A stretch of 64,000 bases of DNA from Rothia sp. (in: high G+C Gram-positive bacteria) (GCA_030524105.1 JAUNHE010000004.1:81394-145393), one strand, 5' to 3'. Shown: positions 1 through 9,365, counted from the first letter of the stretch. A program made the numbers and translations. The notes: generated from the sequence alone by a model not told the origin.

Positions 1-141
1 GGCATTGGCTGCATCCAAGATGCTCCTAGACCTTTGGATGCCACCTACACTTCAGGCTAAAGTAGCAAGAGAGGGCCCGGCAAGGCTCCCCTAGCCGGCC
101 CAAGAGGAGCTGGATCAGTAAAAGAAAGAAGAGATTACAGC
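1..141. other. Left edge, no supported gene
   Basis: This stretch precedes bcp. A reading frame open from base 1 closes with TAA at 58-60 and could be the tail of a gene cut by the window edge, but its 19 residues match no family I recognise. A GC-rich imperfect inverted repeat lies at about 78-106 and could be a weak hairpin. Purine-rich sequence just before 142 may supply the bcp ribosome binding site. Confidence 0.3.
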
Positions 142-615
142 ATGACCAAACGCTTAAGTCCGGGACAAAAGGCACCCCATTTTTCCTTGCCAGACGCGGC
201 AGGTAACACCGTCAGCCTCTCTGATTACACCGGACAAAAGGTAATTATCTACTTCTACCCCCAGGCAGCCACACCGGGCTGTACCACCCAGGCCTGTGAT
301 TTTAGGGATAATAACACCCTACTCCTGCAGCAGGGCTACCACATTTTGGGCATTTCACCCGATAAACCGGCAGCCCTGGAAAAATTTACGACAAAACAAA
401 GTCTCAATTTCCCCCTCCTTTCTGACAGTGACCACACAGTGGCTGGAAAATATGCCGTCTGGGGAGAAAAGAAAAACTATGGCAGAACCTACATTGGGCT
501 AATCCGCTCTACCTTTGTCTTGGATGAAAAAGGAGAAATTGTGCTGGCCCAGTACAATGTGCGAGCCAAAGGTCATGTAGCAAGGCTCCTGGCTGATCTT
601 AACATTTCGGCCTAG
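142..615 (+). CDS. bcp: Thioredoxin-dependent peroxiredoxin, Bcp/PrxQ type
   Basis: This 157-residue protein matches the Bcp/PrxQ class of atypical peroxiredoxins, cytosolic enzymes that reduce hydrogen peroxide and organic hydroperoxides using thioredoxin. The active-site segment TPGCTTQACDFRD carries the peroxidatic cysteine, and the second cysteine five residues later is the usual PrxQ resolving cysteine. The N-terminal G-x-x-A-P-x-F-x-L-P-D motif and the conserved W/R region near residues 110-130 are present. Length is normal for the family. It stands alone ahead of tRNA-Leu, with a weak hairpin just past its stop. Confidence 0.93.
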   Translation: MTKRLSPGQKAPHFSLPDAAGNTVSLSDYTGQKVIIYFYPQAATPGCTTQACDFRDNNTLLLQQGYHILGISPDKPAALEKFTTKQSLNFPLLSDSDHTVAGKYAVWGEKKNYGRTYIGLIRSTFVLDEKGEIVLAQYNVRAKGHVARLLADLNISA

Positions 616-642
616 AACCAGCCCCAAGACTGGTTGGGTTTT
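616..642 (+). terminator. Possible weak terminator after bcp
   Basis: A 6-bp stem (616-621 with 630-635) and an 8-base loop directly after the bcp stop are followed by GGGTTTT. The stem is short, so this is only a candidate rho-independent terminator. Confidence 0.35.
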
Positions 643-701
643 GTGCCCCCAGCCTTAATAGGGTAATATCTCAGCAGGTTCTTGAATTTTCCAAGAGCCA
701 G

Positions 702-783
702 GCGCGAGTGGTGAAATTGGTAGACACGCAGGATTTAGGTTCCTGTGCCTTACGGCGTGAGGGTTCAAGTCCCTCCTTGCGCA
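702..783 (+). tRNA. tRNA-Leu (anticodon UAG)
   Basis: A class II tRNA fold is visible. The 7-bp acceptor stem pairs 702-708 with 776-782 and has one G-U pair. The anticodon stem CAGGA/TCCTG encloses the loop TTTAGGT, giving anticodon TAG. There is a short variable arm, and a T arm with a 5-bp stem pairing 759-763 with 771-775 around TTCAAGT. Position 783 is the A discriminator. CCA is not encoded. A clear terminator follows at 791. Confidence 0.95.
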
Positions 784-790
784 CTCCAGC

Positions 791-817
791 AAAGCCCAGT
801 AGTTCTGGGCTTTCTTC
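791..817 (+). terminator. Rho-independent terminator of tRNA-Leu
   Basis: A perfect 9-bp stem, AAAGCCCAG (791-799) with CTGGGCTTT (805-813), encloses a 5-base loop. The T-rich end of the right arm runs into CTTCG. It sits 8 bases past the tRNA end. Confidence 0.8.
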
Positions 818-862
818 GTATCCGCAGAGAAAGAGCGCTTGGGCACAGAGCAGGAGGAGACC

Positions 863-2590
863 ATGGACAGGTCAGATATTTCTCGGCGTCACCTGCTTTC
901 CTTCTCTGCCCTGCTTTCTGCCGGTCTGGCCTTAAGCTCCTGTTCCTCAGCAGAAAACAGCGACAACAATTCTTCCTCAACACCCCAGGAACGTGTGCTC
1001 CGGTACGCCAATGCAGCTCCAGCACCTTCGCTGGATGTAGCCAGTAGCGGCACCCTAGAAACGGCTCGGATCTCAGCCCAAATTTTAGAGCCCTTAGTAA
1101 AAGCCAATAGTGACACCGGTGAGGCTGAGCCTGCCCTGGCCCAAGACTGGAGCCTAAGCTCCGACCAGAAAACCTATACCTTCCAGCTACGAGAAGGCGT
1201 CAGCTTTCACGACGGCAGCACCCTTGATGCTCAGGCGGTTGTCAGCAACGCTGACCGCTGGAAAAAAGCAGCCGCAGATGCCACCTCTAACGCCCATATT
1301 TCCTATCTGCAACTTTTTAGTAAGATCAACTCCAGTGACGGCAAAACCCCCTTGGTCACCGACTGCAGTGCGCAAGGGCAAACCGTTACCTTCCAGCTCT
1401 CGCGACCCTCAGCATCTTTTTTAAAGGCCCTCACTCAGCCAGCCTTTGGCATAGCCGCCCCGGCAGCCCTTAATGCCCAGGGCCGCTTTAACAAACTACC
1501 GGTAGGTACCGGCGCCTACCTTCTTGAATCCTGGGACGGCAAAGAAGCTATCCTCTCACGCTACGCCAACTACTGGGGCCAGTCTCCCCAGGTAGACAAA
1601 ATACATTTTTTAACCATATCCAGTGCTAGCAAACGCTACTATGCCATGCAAACCAAGCAGCTAGATATCTATGACCTTGTAGGTATGGCCCACTACGTTG
1701 ATCTGGCCAAGGCCGGCAACCTCATCCAACCTCGAGACCCCTATGCCATCAGCTACTTAAGCATTAACCTAAACAACAAACTCTTTAAAGACATTCGGAT
1801 TCGCCAGGCTCTAGCTCACGCCCTTAACCGTGATGCTGCCGTTAAAAACCTCTACCCACAAGGCACTAGAATAGCCAATGACTTTTTACCCTCCCTGTTT
1901 ATGATGCAGGATGAGAGCACTTCTGCCTTCTACGCCTACCAGCTCTCTAAGGCACAAGAACTCCTTAAAGCTGCCGGCTACAATCGTGAAAAAATTGAGT
2001 TTTACTACCCCACCGATGTTTCCCTAGCCTTCTTACCCGAACCGGAGGCCATGTATGCTGCCTTATCGGCAGATCTCATCAAGGCCGGTTTTAACGTTGT
2101 TCCCAAGCCCATTCCTTGGGGCCAAGGCTACTTGGATGACATCAGCGCTTCCTCCAGCAGTAGAGGCCTGGCCCTGACCGGTTTTGTAGGCTCTTATAGG
2201 GACCCAAATGCCTTCTACTCACGGGTACTAGCCACCACTTCTGAAGTTATCGACGCATCCTCCGACTCGACGGCACCGGCCCAAGAAGCCCTATCAGAAG
2301 AAGAAATCCGCCAACAGGCACAAACTCCTAGCCCCAGCGCTAGCAGTCAAGAACAAGAACCAACCGTCACCTACCAGCAAATCATGCAGCAGATCCGCAC
2401 TGCTGATGAACTCACCAGCCACGAGGAACGTAAGGAAGCCTATAAAAATATTAATAAACTAGTTGCCCAACTTATGCCGGCAGTACCTATCGCCTATCCG
2501 GTCTCTGCCGTTGCCTTAGGGAGCAAGGTCAGTTACTACCCCCTCAGCGCTACCGCTATTAGCGACTTCAGTAAAATTTCTATGACCTAG
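863..2590 (+). CDS. Peptide-type ABC transporter substrate-binding lipoprotein (SBP family 5)
   Basis: An extracytoplasmic solute-binding protein of the family that captures oligopeptides, nickel or similar solutes for ABC importers, 575 residues from ATG 863. A frame-compatible TTG lies upstream at 839, but 863 is preceded by AGGAGGAG and begins a proper signal. The export signal has a twin-arginine-like SRRHLL, a hydrophobic stretch and the lipobox LSSC near residue 25, predicting a Tat- or Sec-exported lipoprotein. The family signature for this binding-protein class (AEPALAQDW, then YTFQLREGVSFHDG) lies near residues 85-120. A low-complexity Ser/Gln/Glu insertion lies near residues 465-500. 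No permease or ATPase genes adjoin it, so the ligand is unknown and the transporter partner must be elsewhere. Confidence 0.88.
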   Translation: MDRSDISRRHLLSFSALLSAGLALSSCSSAENSDNNSSSTPQERVLRYANAAPAPSLDVASSGTLETARISAQILEPLVKANSDTGEAEPALAQDWSLSSDQKTYTFQLREGVSFHDGSTLDAQAVVSNADRWKKAAADATSNAHISYLQLFSKINSSDGKTPLVTDCSAQGQTVTFQLSRPSASFLKALTQPAFGIAAPAALNAQGRFNKLPVGTGAYLLESWDGKEAILSRYANYWGQSPQVDKIHFLTISSASKRYYAMQTKQLDIYDLVGMAHYVDLAKAGNLIQPRDPYAISYLSINLNNKLFKDIRIRQALAHALNRDAAVKNLYPQGTRIANDFLPSLFMMQDESTSAFYAYQLSKAQELLKAAGYNREKIEFYYPTDVSLAFLPEPEAMYAALSADLIKAGFNVVPKPIPWGQGYLDDISASSSSRGLALTGFVGSYRDPNAFYSRVLATTSEVIDASSDSTAPAQEALSEEEIRQQAQTPSPSASSQEQEPTVTYQQIMQQIRTADELTSHEERKEAYKNINKLVAQLMPAVPIAYPVSAVALGSKVSYYPLSATAISDFSKISMT

Positions 2591-2670
2591 CTTCTTGGAA
2601 AAACGGGTTTTACCAACCTAAGAAGCCGGCAATATTAGGATTTTTAGGCCGCAAAGAGTTAGTCTAAAGT

Positions 2671-2699
2671 TTGTCATGCATCTACGCCAAACTTATTAT
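2671..2699 (+). promoter_or_regulatory. Candidate mqo promoter
   Basis: TTGTCA (2671-2676), a 17-base spacer and TATTAT (2694-2699) form a near-consensus housekeeping promoter. The predicted start site, about 7 bases after the -10 box, would fall almost at the GTG start codon (2711), giving a leaderless or nearly leaderless mRNA. A purine-rich GGAGAAG at 2700-2706 could alternatively serve as a ribosome site for a longer transcript. Confidence 0.5.
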
Positions 2700-2710
2700 G
2701 GAGAAGAACC

Positions 2711-4186
2711 GTGGCCTTAACGGAATCAACCGATGTTGTGCTTGTCGGTGGCGGCATTATGAGTGCAACCCTAGGTGTTTTACTCAAAGAACTTGAGCCT
2801 TCCTGGAATATTATTCTTCTTGAACGTCTTGACCGAGTAGCTCAAGAGTCCTCAAACCCCTGGAATAATGCCGGAACCGGGCACTCTGCACTGTGCGAAC
2901 TCAACTACACCCCCCTAGGAAAAGACGGCACGGTTGCCACCGAGAAGGCGCTGGGTATTAATGAGCAGTTTCAGGTTTCACGCCAGTTCTGGGCTTCGTT
3001 GCTGGCAGAAAAGAAACTAAAAAACGCCGACTTCATTAATGCGGTCCCCCACATGTCCTTGGTTTTTAACCAGGACCACTGCGATTACTTAGCCAAACGT
3101 CACGCAGCCTTGAGGGCAGAGAAGCTCTTTGAAAGAATGGAATTCTCCCAAGATCGGGATCAGATTGCCCAGTGGGCACCCCTAACCGTGGCGGGGCGGC
3201 CAGAAAGCCAGGCTATTGCCGCCAATTGGTCCCCAGAAGGAACCGACGTCGATTTTGGTGAGCTAACCAGCCAAATGGTCAGCTACTTAATCCAGCAGGG
3301 AGTGCAGGTCCGCTTTGGCCAGCAGGTCAGCAATCTTTGCCAGGAAACTAATTCTTCCTGGACCGTCACGGTTAAAAACCGGCTTAACTCCAGCGAAGAT
3401 AGCAGCATTAACTGTAAATTTCTCTTTTTAGGCGCCGGCGGCGGCGCCCTGCACCTACTGCAAAAATCCGGCATCAAAGAGGGTAAAGGTTACGGCGGTT
3501 TCCCGGTTTCTGGCCTCTTTTTACGCAATACTAACCAGCAGACCGCCCAGGAGCACCATGCCAAGGTCTACGGGCAGGCATCTGTGGGAGCTCCCCCTAT
3601 GTCCGTACCCCACCTAGATAGCCGCTTTGTGGCCGGAAAAAAGTCCCTACTTTTTGGCCCCTACGCCGGTTTTAAAACTAATTTCTTAAAACAGGGATCC
3701 CTCTTTGACTTTCCGCTTTCCTTCCGAGCTAACAACTTTTACCCCATGATCCGAGCAGGCTTGGACAACATAGACTTAACCAAGTACCTGATCAGTGAAT
3801 TACTGAAAGACCGGCAAGCCCGCCTTAAACTCCTCTATGACTACTATCCCCAGGCCCAGGCGGATGACTGGGAATTAATCACAGCCGGTCAGCGGGTACA
3901 GGTCATCAAAAAGGATAAGCAAAAGGGCGGCATCTTGCAGTTTGGCACTGAGCTTATTACCGCTTCCGACGGATCTATTGCTGCCCTGCTAGGAGCTTCT
4001 CCCGGTGCCTCTACGGCCGTACCCATCATGCTCAACCTTGTACAGCGCTGCTTCCCCAACCGTGTTGACCCCTGGCAGTCCCGTATTAAAGAACTGGTTC
4101 CTGCCTACGGTGTTAAACTCAACGACAACCCCAAGCTGGCCGACGAAATAATGGCCCATACCGCCCAGGTTTTGGCCATAGATTAG
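2711..4186 (+). CDS. mqo: Malate:quinone oxidoreductase
   Basis: An FAD-dependent peripheral membrane enzyme that oxidises malate to oxaloacetate and reduces quinone, linking the TCA cycle to respiration. The 491-residue length is typical. The N-terminal FAD-binding segment DVVLVGGGIMSATLG and the mqo-specific SNPWNNAGTGHSALCELNYTP region (residues about 47-67) are clear. Further family regions are WSPEGTDVDFG, the FLFLGAGGGAL second nucleotide-binding stretch, and the C-terminal GASPGASTAVPIM. The start is GTG with GGAGAAG upstream. It appears monocistronic with its own promoter. Confidence 0.96.
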   Translation: MALTESTDVVLVGGGIMSATLGVLLKELEPSWNIILLERLDRVAQESSNPWNNAGTGHSALCELNYTPLGKDGTVATEKALGINEQFQVSRQFWASLLAEKKLKNADFINAVPHMSLVFNQDHCDYLAKRHAALRAEKLFERMEFSQDRDQIAQWAPLTVAGRPESQAIAANWSPEGTDVDFGELTSQMVSYLIQQGVQVRFGQQVSNLCQETNSSWTVTVKNRLNSSEDSSINCKFLFLGAGGGALHLLQKSGIKEGKGYGGFPVSGLFLRNTNQQTAQEHHAKVYGQASVGAPPMSVPHLDSRFVAGKKSLLFGPYAGFKTNFLKQGSLFDFPLSFRANNFYPMIRAGLDNIDLTKYLISELLKDRQARLKLLYDYYPQAQADDWELITAGQRVQVIKKDKQKGGILQFGTELITASDGSIAALLGASPGASTAVPIMLNLVQRCFPNRVDPWQSRIKELVPAYGVKLNDNPKLADEIMAHTAQVLAID

Positions 4187-4276
4187 TGGAAGTAGGGGCT
4201 AATCAGCCAGCTTATGAGCAGCATACGGTAAGCTTGCTCCGTAGTCTATTAACACCGGCAGCTGAGGATCCCCTAC

Positions 4277-5377
4277 ATGTCTCTAGCAGAAGAAACGGTA
4301 CAGCGAGCGCACCCGGACTATACAAAAGTCCAGCAGAAACCCCATCGGATACACCAGATTGGCCCCGCCGGCTGGAAGTATGCCTTTAAGCGGGCCCTGA
4401 GTGAATTTTTGGCTGATGGCTGTATGGATCTAGCTGCAGCGCTGACCTACTTTGCGGTACTTTCTATTTTTCCCGCTCTCTTGGCTGTTGTCTCCTTGCT
4501 GGGTGTTTTTGGGCAAGGAGAGCAGACCAAGCAGGCTATTTTGGATTTTCTTGCCGATTACGCGCCTGCGGAAGTGCTGACTTTAGTCAGTGAGCCTATT
4601 GCCCAGTTAACCTCCTCCTCTGCTGCTAATCTAGCTTTATTGACCGGTCTTATTGGCTCTCTGTGGACTGCTTCAGGCTATGTAGGTGCTTTTGGCCGTT
4701 CTTTAAATAGGATTTACGGTGTCGTGGAGGGCCGTCCTATCTGGGTTTTAAGACCCTGGAATCTTCTCATTACTGCTGTCTTGGTTTTGATTGTTGTTTT
4801 GATGCTGCTGGTGCTCCTGCTGAGCGGTTCTGTACTGGATTTTATTAATGAAGCCTTGCCCAACCTTGATTTAACCGGTTTTACCAATATTTGGATGTGG
4901 TTTCGCTGGCCGGTGATTTTTTTGCTAGCTGTGCTGCTGATCGCTTTGCTTTACTACGGTACTCCTAATGTGAAACAGCCCAAATTACGCTGGATTTCTC
5001 CTGGAGCTTTTGTTGCTCTTGTTGTGATGGCTCTTGCAGGTTTAGGTTTTTCCTTCTATGTCTCTAATTTTGGTAAATATAATGCAACCTACGGCACTAT
5101 TGCCGGTGTTATTGTGCTGCTGCTTTTTATTTGGATTATGAACTGTGTCCTGCTCTTGGGGGCGCAGATTGATGCGGAAATTGAGCGTAGTCGGGAGCTC
5201 TATGCCGGCATTGTGGCAGAAAGATCTATTCAGTTGCAGCCTCGCTCACAAGCTCAGGCTGCCAAGCTTGTGGAGAAGAAAGAAAAGCTTATTGAGCAGG
5301 GCCGGGATATTCGTCTGCAACATAATGGGCTTGACTATGCCCGGGCGGTTAAGACTATGGATAAGAATCCTCGGTGA
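4277..5377 (+). CDS. YihY/virulence factor BrkB family membrane protein
   Basis: A 366-residue integral membrane protein of the YihY/BrkB family, once called RNase BN; its biochemical role is unsettled. About six hydrophobic segments are visible. The family core DLAAALTYFAVLSIFPALL lies near residues 50-68, SLWTASGYVGAFGRSLNRIY near 129-148, and the N-x-TYGT-IAG motif near 273. The C-terminus is a charged cytoplasmic tail of about 50 residues. ATG 4277 is preceded by GAGGA at a suitable distance. Its stop overlaps the next gene by four bases (GTGA), so the two are probably translationally coupled. Confidence 0.88.
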   Translation: MSLAEETVQRAHPDYTKVQQKPHRIHQIGPAGWKYAFKRALSEFLADGCMDLAAALTYFAVLSIFPALLAVVSLLGVFGQGEQTKQAILDFLADYAPAEVLTLVSEPIAQLTSSSAANLALLTGLIGSLWTASGYVGAFGRSLNRIYGVVEGRPIWVLRPWNLLITAVLVLIVVLMLLVLLLSGSVLDFINEALPNLDLTGFTNIWMWFRWPVIFLLAVLLIALLYYGTPNVKQPKLRWISPGAFVALVVMALAGLGFSFYVSNFGKYNATYGTIAGVIVLLLFIWIMNCVLLLGAQIDAEIERSRELYAGIVAERSIQLQPRSQAQAAKLVEKKEKLIEQGRDIRLQHNGLDYARAVKTMDKNPR

Positions 5378-6171
5378 ACTACTACCGGTTTGAGCCGGGG
5401 CAGCCTGTAACCCGCCCGGCCCTGCTTATTCACGGTTTTGCCAGTAACCCCCTAGAGCTCTGGGAACAGACTGGCTGGCTTAAGGTTCTGCTACAGGCGG
5501 GAATCCCCTGCCTGGTCCTAGAGTTACCTCATCACGGTAGCGCCGATTTTAAAGAAGGTTTTGCTGGGCGGCTAGGGCGGGTGGAGCCGGCTGGGCAGCT
5601 TTCTTTAAAGGGAAAGTTCAGCTACGCTGCTGTGACCGAGGCGCTTGCCGGCCTCTGCCAGACTTTGGGTCAGCAGCTGCATTTGGTTGGGTATTCGCTG
5701 GGTAGCTTTATTGCCCATGATTTTGCTGGCAGCTACAGCCAGCAGCTGCTTTCTCTTACCCTAGCCGGTATGCCAACCCAGGATCAGCTCCCCCAGTTAA
5801 GAGAGCATTTTTCTTGTGCCGGTCCTAGCCTGCCTGCCAAGGGCTCTGAACTTTATCCTCTTTTTGAGCAAATTATTGCTTCTTCTCTTATTAAAAGGCA
5901 GTCCCTGGCCCGCTTTATAAACCAGCTACCGGAGTATTCCTTAGCTGGCAAGGCTCTTCCTAGCTGTCCAACCTTACTGATCAGGGGCAGCCGGGATCAG
6001 ATAGCTACAGCACCTCGGAGTCTGGCTGCTGACTTAGCGGCTGCTGGCCGGCAGTACCGGCAAGTAGAGGTTAAGGGCAGAGACCATGTCAATGCGTTGA
6101 CCAGCGCCTACTTTAAGAAAACTGTTCGGGATTGGATTCTGGGTTGGGAGCAGGCAGATTGCAGAAAATAA
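5374..6171 (+). CDS. Alpha/beta hydrolase
   Basis: A 265-residue alpha/beta-hydrolase-fold protein. The oxyanion region LLIHGFASNPLELWE lies near residue 18. The nucleophile elbow GYSLGS (serine near residue 109) is clear. A late RGSRDQIA aspartate segment and GRDHVNALTS histidine complete a plausible catalytic triad. The substrate cannot be read from sequence. The GTG start overlaps the stop of the upstream YihY-type membrane gene, suggesting co-expression. Confidence 0.82.
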   Translation: MNYYRFEPGQPVTRPALLIHGFASNPLELWEQTGWLKVLLQAGIPCLVLELPHHGSADFKEGFAGRLGRVEPAGQLSLKGKFSYAAVTEALAGLCQTLGQQLHLVGYSLGSFIAHDFAGSYSQQLLSLTLAGMPTQDQLPQLREHFSCAGPSLPAKGSELYPLFEQIIASSLIKRQSLARFINQLPEYSLAGKALPSCPTLLIRGSRDQIATAPRSLAADLAAAGRQYRQVEVKGRDHVNALTSAYFKKTVRDWILGWEQADCRK

Positions 6172-6259
6172 GCATCCAGACATTATTTTTGCTAGCAAGC
6201 ATCGGGTAGGCTAGTCACAAAAGCCTCTAAGCAGCTTAACCATGAGAGAAGATTCAAGG

Positions 6260-7351
6260 ATGCACACAGTTAAAGCCCTTGTTGCCTTAGCCAAAAACGA
6301 GCCAGCAGTTGTTACCACTATTCATGTACCTAACCCTGGGCCCGGTGAAGCCCTGGTTAAGGTTCTTACCTGTGGGGTCTGCCAGACTGATCAGCACTAT
6401 ATTGCCGGTGGTGTGGGTAATAATTACCCCTATCTCTTAGGGCATGAGTCAGCTGGGATTGTTGAAGAAGTGGGCCCTGACGTCAGCAGGGTGCAGCCCG
6501 GTGACTTTGTTATTCTTAACTGGCGGGCAGTGTGCGGTGAATGCCGAGCCTGCGCTAAAGGCCAGCCACAGTACTGTTTTAATAGCGCCAATGCCCAGCA
6601 GAAAATGACCTTAGCCGATGGTACTGAGCTTGAAGCGGCCCTGGGCATCGGCTCTTTTGCCGAGAAAACCTTGGTAGCGGCTGGCCAATGCACTAAAATC
6701 GAGGCAGATCTAACCCCCCAACAATATGCTGCTGTTGGCCTGCTGGGCTGTGGGGTTACTGCCGGCCTGGGGGCTGTGCTCAATACCGGCCAGCTTAAAG
6801 CCGGGGAATCACTGGCTGTTTTTGGTTGTGGCGGTGTTGGAAGTGCGGCTATTGCTGCCGGCAAACTTGCTGGAGCAACCACCATCATTGCTGTGGATAT
6901 TGATGAGCAAAAACTAGCCCGGGCCCGTGAGCTGGGAGCAACCCACACCGTAAATTCTGCCCAGACAGACGCTGTTGCTGCCATTAAAGAGCTTACGGGA
7001 GGTTTTGGGGCGGATCTGGTTATTGATGCTGTGGGCATTGCTCAGACCTTCAAAGAGGCCTTCTATGCCCGTGATCTTGCCGGGCGCCTCGTGCTTGTTG
7101 GGGTACCGGCTCCGGGAACCAGCTGGGATATCCCCCTTGACCAGGTTTTTGGTCTGGGTGGCTCCATTAAATCTGCCTGGTATGGGGATACTCTTCCTTC
7201 ACGGGATTTTCCTATGTTTGTTGACCAGTACCGGCTGGGCAGGCTGGACCTGGATGCTTTTGTCTCTGAAAGGATCAGCTTAGAGCAGGTTAACGAAGCC
7301 TTTGAGACTATGAAAACGGGCAAGGTACTGCGTTCGGTTGTTGAATTTTAG
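6260..7351 (+). CDS. mscR: S-(hydroxymethyl)mycothiol dehydrogenase
   Basis: An NAD-dependent zinc alcohol dehydrogenase that oxidises the formaldehyde-mycothiol adduct to S-formylmycothiol. Residues GVCQTDQHY (zinc-binding cysteine), [12 protein letters not shown], and the structural zinc cysteines in the [20 protein letters not shown] region match the mycothiol-specific branch, as do [20 protein letters not shown] and QCTKI. The Rossmann motif is [12 protein letters not shown] 6260 is preferred over the in-frame ATG at 6242: AGAGAAG lies 8 bases upstream and the homologous N-terminus begins MxTVKA. The MBL hydrolase starts 9 bases after the stop, as expected for a detoxification operon. Mycothiol dependence is inferred from family resemblance and implies an actinobacterium. 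Confidence 0.9.
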   Translation: MHTVKALVALAKNEPAVVTTIHVPNPGPGEALVKVLTCGVCQTDQHYIAGGVGNNYPYLLGHESAGIVEEVGPDVSRVQPGDFVILNWRAVCGECRACAKGQPQYCFNSANAQQKMTLADGTELEAALGIGSFAEKTLVAAGQCTKIEADLTPQQYAAVGLLGCGVTAGLGAVLNTGQLKAGESLAVFGCGGVGSAAIAAGKLAGATTIIAVDIDEQKLARARELGATHTVNSAQTDAVAAIKELTGGFGADLVIDAVGIAQTFKEAFYARDLAGRLVLVGVPAPGTSWDIPLDQVFGLGGSIKSAWYGDTLPSRDFPMFVDQYRLGRLDLDAFVSERISLEQVNEAFETMKTGKVLRSVVEF

Positions 7352-7360
7352 GAGCAGGGT

Positions 7361-8008
7361 ATGGACGAGAAACTTGAATTAGTGGTTACTGAGGGAACTT
7401 TTTCTTTAGACGGTGGTAGCTGGGAGGTTGAGAATAATGTTTGGCTTTTGGGTAATGACCGGGAGCTTATTCTGATTGACCCGGCCCACGACCTTAAAGC
7501 TATCGCTGATCGGGTAGCTGGCAGGTCGGTTAAAAGGATCCTTTTCACCCATGCTCATAATGACCATATTGGTATAGCCCGCCAAGTTAGCCAAGAATTT
7601 TCTGCCCCGGTTTACCTTAACCCTCAGGATAGGCAACTGTGGCAGCTGCGCTACCCTGACTGGACCTTTGACTACGCTCTGTCCCAAGAGGAAACTATCA
7701 GCATAGGTCATAGCCAGCTTAAGGTTTTAGAGACGCCTGGCCACACTCCGGGCTCGGTTTGCTTTTACGATCCGAAGCTGAGCTGGCAAGGTTCTCAGGG
7801 GGTAGTCATCAGTGGCGACACCCTCTTTAAGGGAGGACCGGGGGCAACCGGCCGTTCTTTTAGTGATTTTCCGACCATTATTGACTCGATCCGGTCCAAG
7901 CTGCTCACTCTACCGGAAGAAACCGCCGTTCTACCCGGTCATGGCCCAACAAGCAGCATTGGGGCTGAGAAGCCAGATCTAGGATCCTGGATTAAGCGCG
8001 GCTACTAG
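7361..8008 (+). CDS. MBL-fold hydrolase paired with mscR
   Basis: A 215-residue metallo-beta-lactamase-fold protein with the zinc motif THAHNDH near residues 63-69, TPGHTPGSV near 126-134, the GDTLF motif near 152-156 and a late GHGPTS histidine. This glyoxalase-II-like subgroup is commonly found directly after mscR in actinobacteria, where it may hydrolyse S-formylmycothiol or another mycothiol thioester; that substrate is an inference. The start lies 9 bases after mscR, with GGAGCAGG upstream. Its 3' end overlaps the convergent MFS gene by 17 bases. Confidence 0.85.
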   Translation: MDEKLELVVTEGTFSLDGGSWEVENNVWLLGNDRELILIDPAHDLKAIADRVAGRSVKRILFTHAHNDHIGIARQVSQEFSAPVYLNPQDRQLWQLRYPDWTFDYALSQEETISIGHSQLKVLETPGHTPGSVCFYDPKLSWQGSQGVVISGDTLFKGGPGATGRSFSDFPTIIDSIRSKLLTLPEETAVLPGHGPTSSIGAEKPDLGSWIKRGY

Positions 8009-9365
8009 GCTGCCGGGTCTTTGAGGGTTTGAGGGTCAGATCTTCAGGCCGGGGCTTAAGCCTTTCTTCGTAGAGCTTGCGCCACTGGTAGCCGTAGATA
8101 TGGCCAATCACAAAAAAGACTGTAGCAGCAATAGCCGGTACCAGGAGGGCGCTTTGCACCCCTGAATGGCTGCCAAAGACGCCGCTCCACACATAACCTA
8201 AGGCTAGGCCAGCAATATAGGTGGCTTGCGTGGTGGACTGAGCCAGGTCGACGTTACCGTGAACCGAGATCGAGGTAATGATGGCGTCGATACACATCAG
8301 CCCCACGCCAAGGACCGCCCCAAAGAGCATGAGGACCAGTAGCATGGCCGCGCTAGAGGTTGGGATAGAGAGCAAAAGAGAGCTGAGGGTCAGGCAGGCA
8401 GCTACAAAAAGCCAGCCTTGCCAGGTAGCTAGTCTGAGTCGTAAAACATTTAAGGCAAGGCAGGCTAAGGCGCCGCTACCGCCCATGCTGGCCAGCAAAA
8501 ACCCGATGTGTACCGGGGAGTCTTGGGTGATAGAGCGCAAAACCAGCAGGGTTTGTGTTGCCCCAAGGCAGATCCCTAAACATGAGATACCCAGCATGGG
8601 TAGCCAGCCCAGGCGCTGGCTGGGCCGTGATACCGGGCTCATTGAATCCAAAGCTTTAACGGTGGAGCCATCCATGCGAATAGATTCTGGGTAGCGCAGG
8701 ATAAAGAGTAGCCCCAATACATCGATGGCAATCACCGTGTAGAGAGGGGCATTTAAGCCAGCCAGAACCGAAATAATACCCACGATAGCCGCAGCTAAGG
8801 GTAGGGCTATCACATCCAGGAGAGATTCAAAAGCTGTTGCCGCATTGAGCAGCCGCCGATCTTTATTCACCGAGTAATTATGGCTCCAATAGGAGCGCAT
8901 AAGCGCACCCAGTGGAGCAGTGGTTATGCCGGCCAGGGCTGCTGCCAGCATTAAGTAAGCCAGGGACCCGCTCAAACGGTTAGGCTGAAAACTGAGGGTT
9001 TGGGCTAAAAGAAAGGCTACGGCGGGGATATTACAGGTGGCTGCCATAAACATGACGGTGCGCTGACTCAAACGTTGGGCCAGGGCCCGGTAGCTGCGGT
9101 GGCTCATGGCTGAAGAGAGGCAGATGAGACCGGCAGCGTAAGCACCGAGGGTGATCTCTCCGGTACGGTCCGCCATAATAACCAGAGTGGCCAGGGCCAG
9201 CATCCAGGAAGGTAGCCTCATGAGCAGAGAGAAAACAAAGAACTTTCGCCCTGCAATGGAGATAAGCATGTGCATGCGGGTGCGCACGTATCTAATAGCC
9301 CAGCGACGCCGTGTTAACCAGCTGTGTTTGTGCTCTGGTTCAGGATTGGCCAGTAGCTGTGACAT
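7992..9365 (-). CDS. MFS transporter
   Basis: A 457-residue polytopic membrane protein with about 12 hydrophobic segments, a positively charged N-terminus of about 45 residues and a charged C-terminal tail, fitting the major facilitator superfamily. The cytoplasmic loop SHRSYRALAQRLSQRT after the second helix resembles the MFS loop-2/3 region. Substrate class cannot be assigned. It is convergent with the mscR-MBL pair and divergent from the ADP-ribosylglycohydrolase gene; the 122-bp gap 9366-9487 must hold both promoters. Confidence 0.75.
   Translation of the reverse strand: MSQLLANPEPEHKHSWLTRRRWAIRYVRTRMHMLISIAGRKFFVFSLLMRLPSWMLALATLVIMADRTGEITLGAYAAGLICLSSAMSHRSYRALAQRLSQRTVMFMAATCNIPAVAFLLAQTLSFQPNRLSGSLAYLMLAAALAGITTAPLGALMRSYWSHNYSVNKDRRLLNAATAFESLLDVIALPLAAAIVGIISVLAGLNAPLYTVIAIDVLGLLFILRYPESIRMDGSTVKALDSMSPVSRPSQRLGWLPMLGISCLGICLGATQTLLVLRSITQDSPVHIGFLLASMGGSGALACLALNVLRLRLATWQGWLFVAACLTLSSLLLSIPTSSAAMLLVLMLFGAVLGVGLMCIDAIITSISVHGNVDLAQSTTQATYIAGLALGYVWSGVFGSHSGVQSALLVPAIAATVFFVIGHIYGYQWRKLYEERLKPRPEDLTLKPSKTRQPSSRA

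Noticed and set aside
4186..4389. A 67-residue frame between mqo and the YihY gene
   Set aside because: It overlaps the real YihY start in another frame and shows no motif.
6430..7038. A 202-residue antisense frame inside mscR
   Set aside because: It mirrors the codon pattern of a certain gene on the plus strand and has no ribosome site or known motif.
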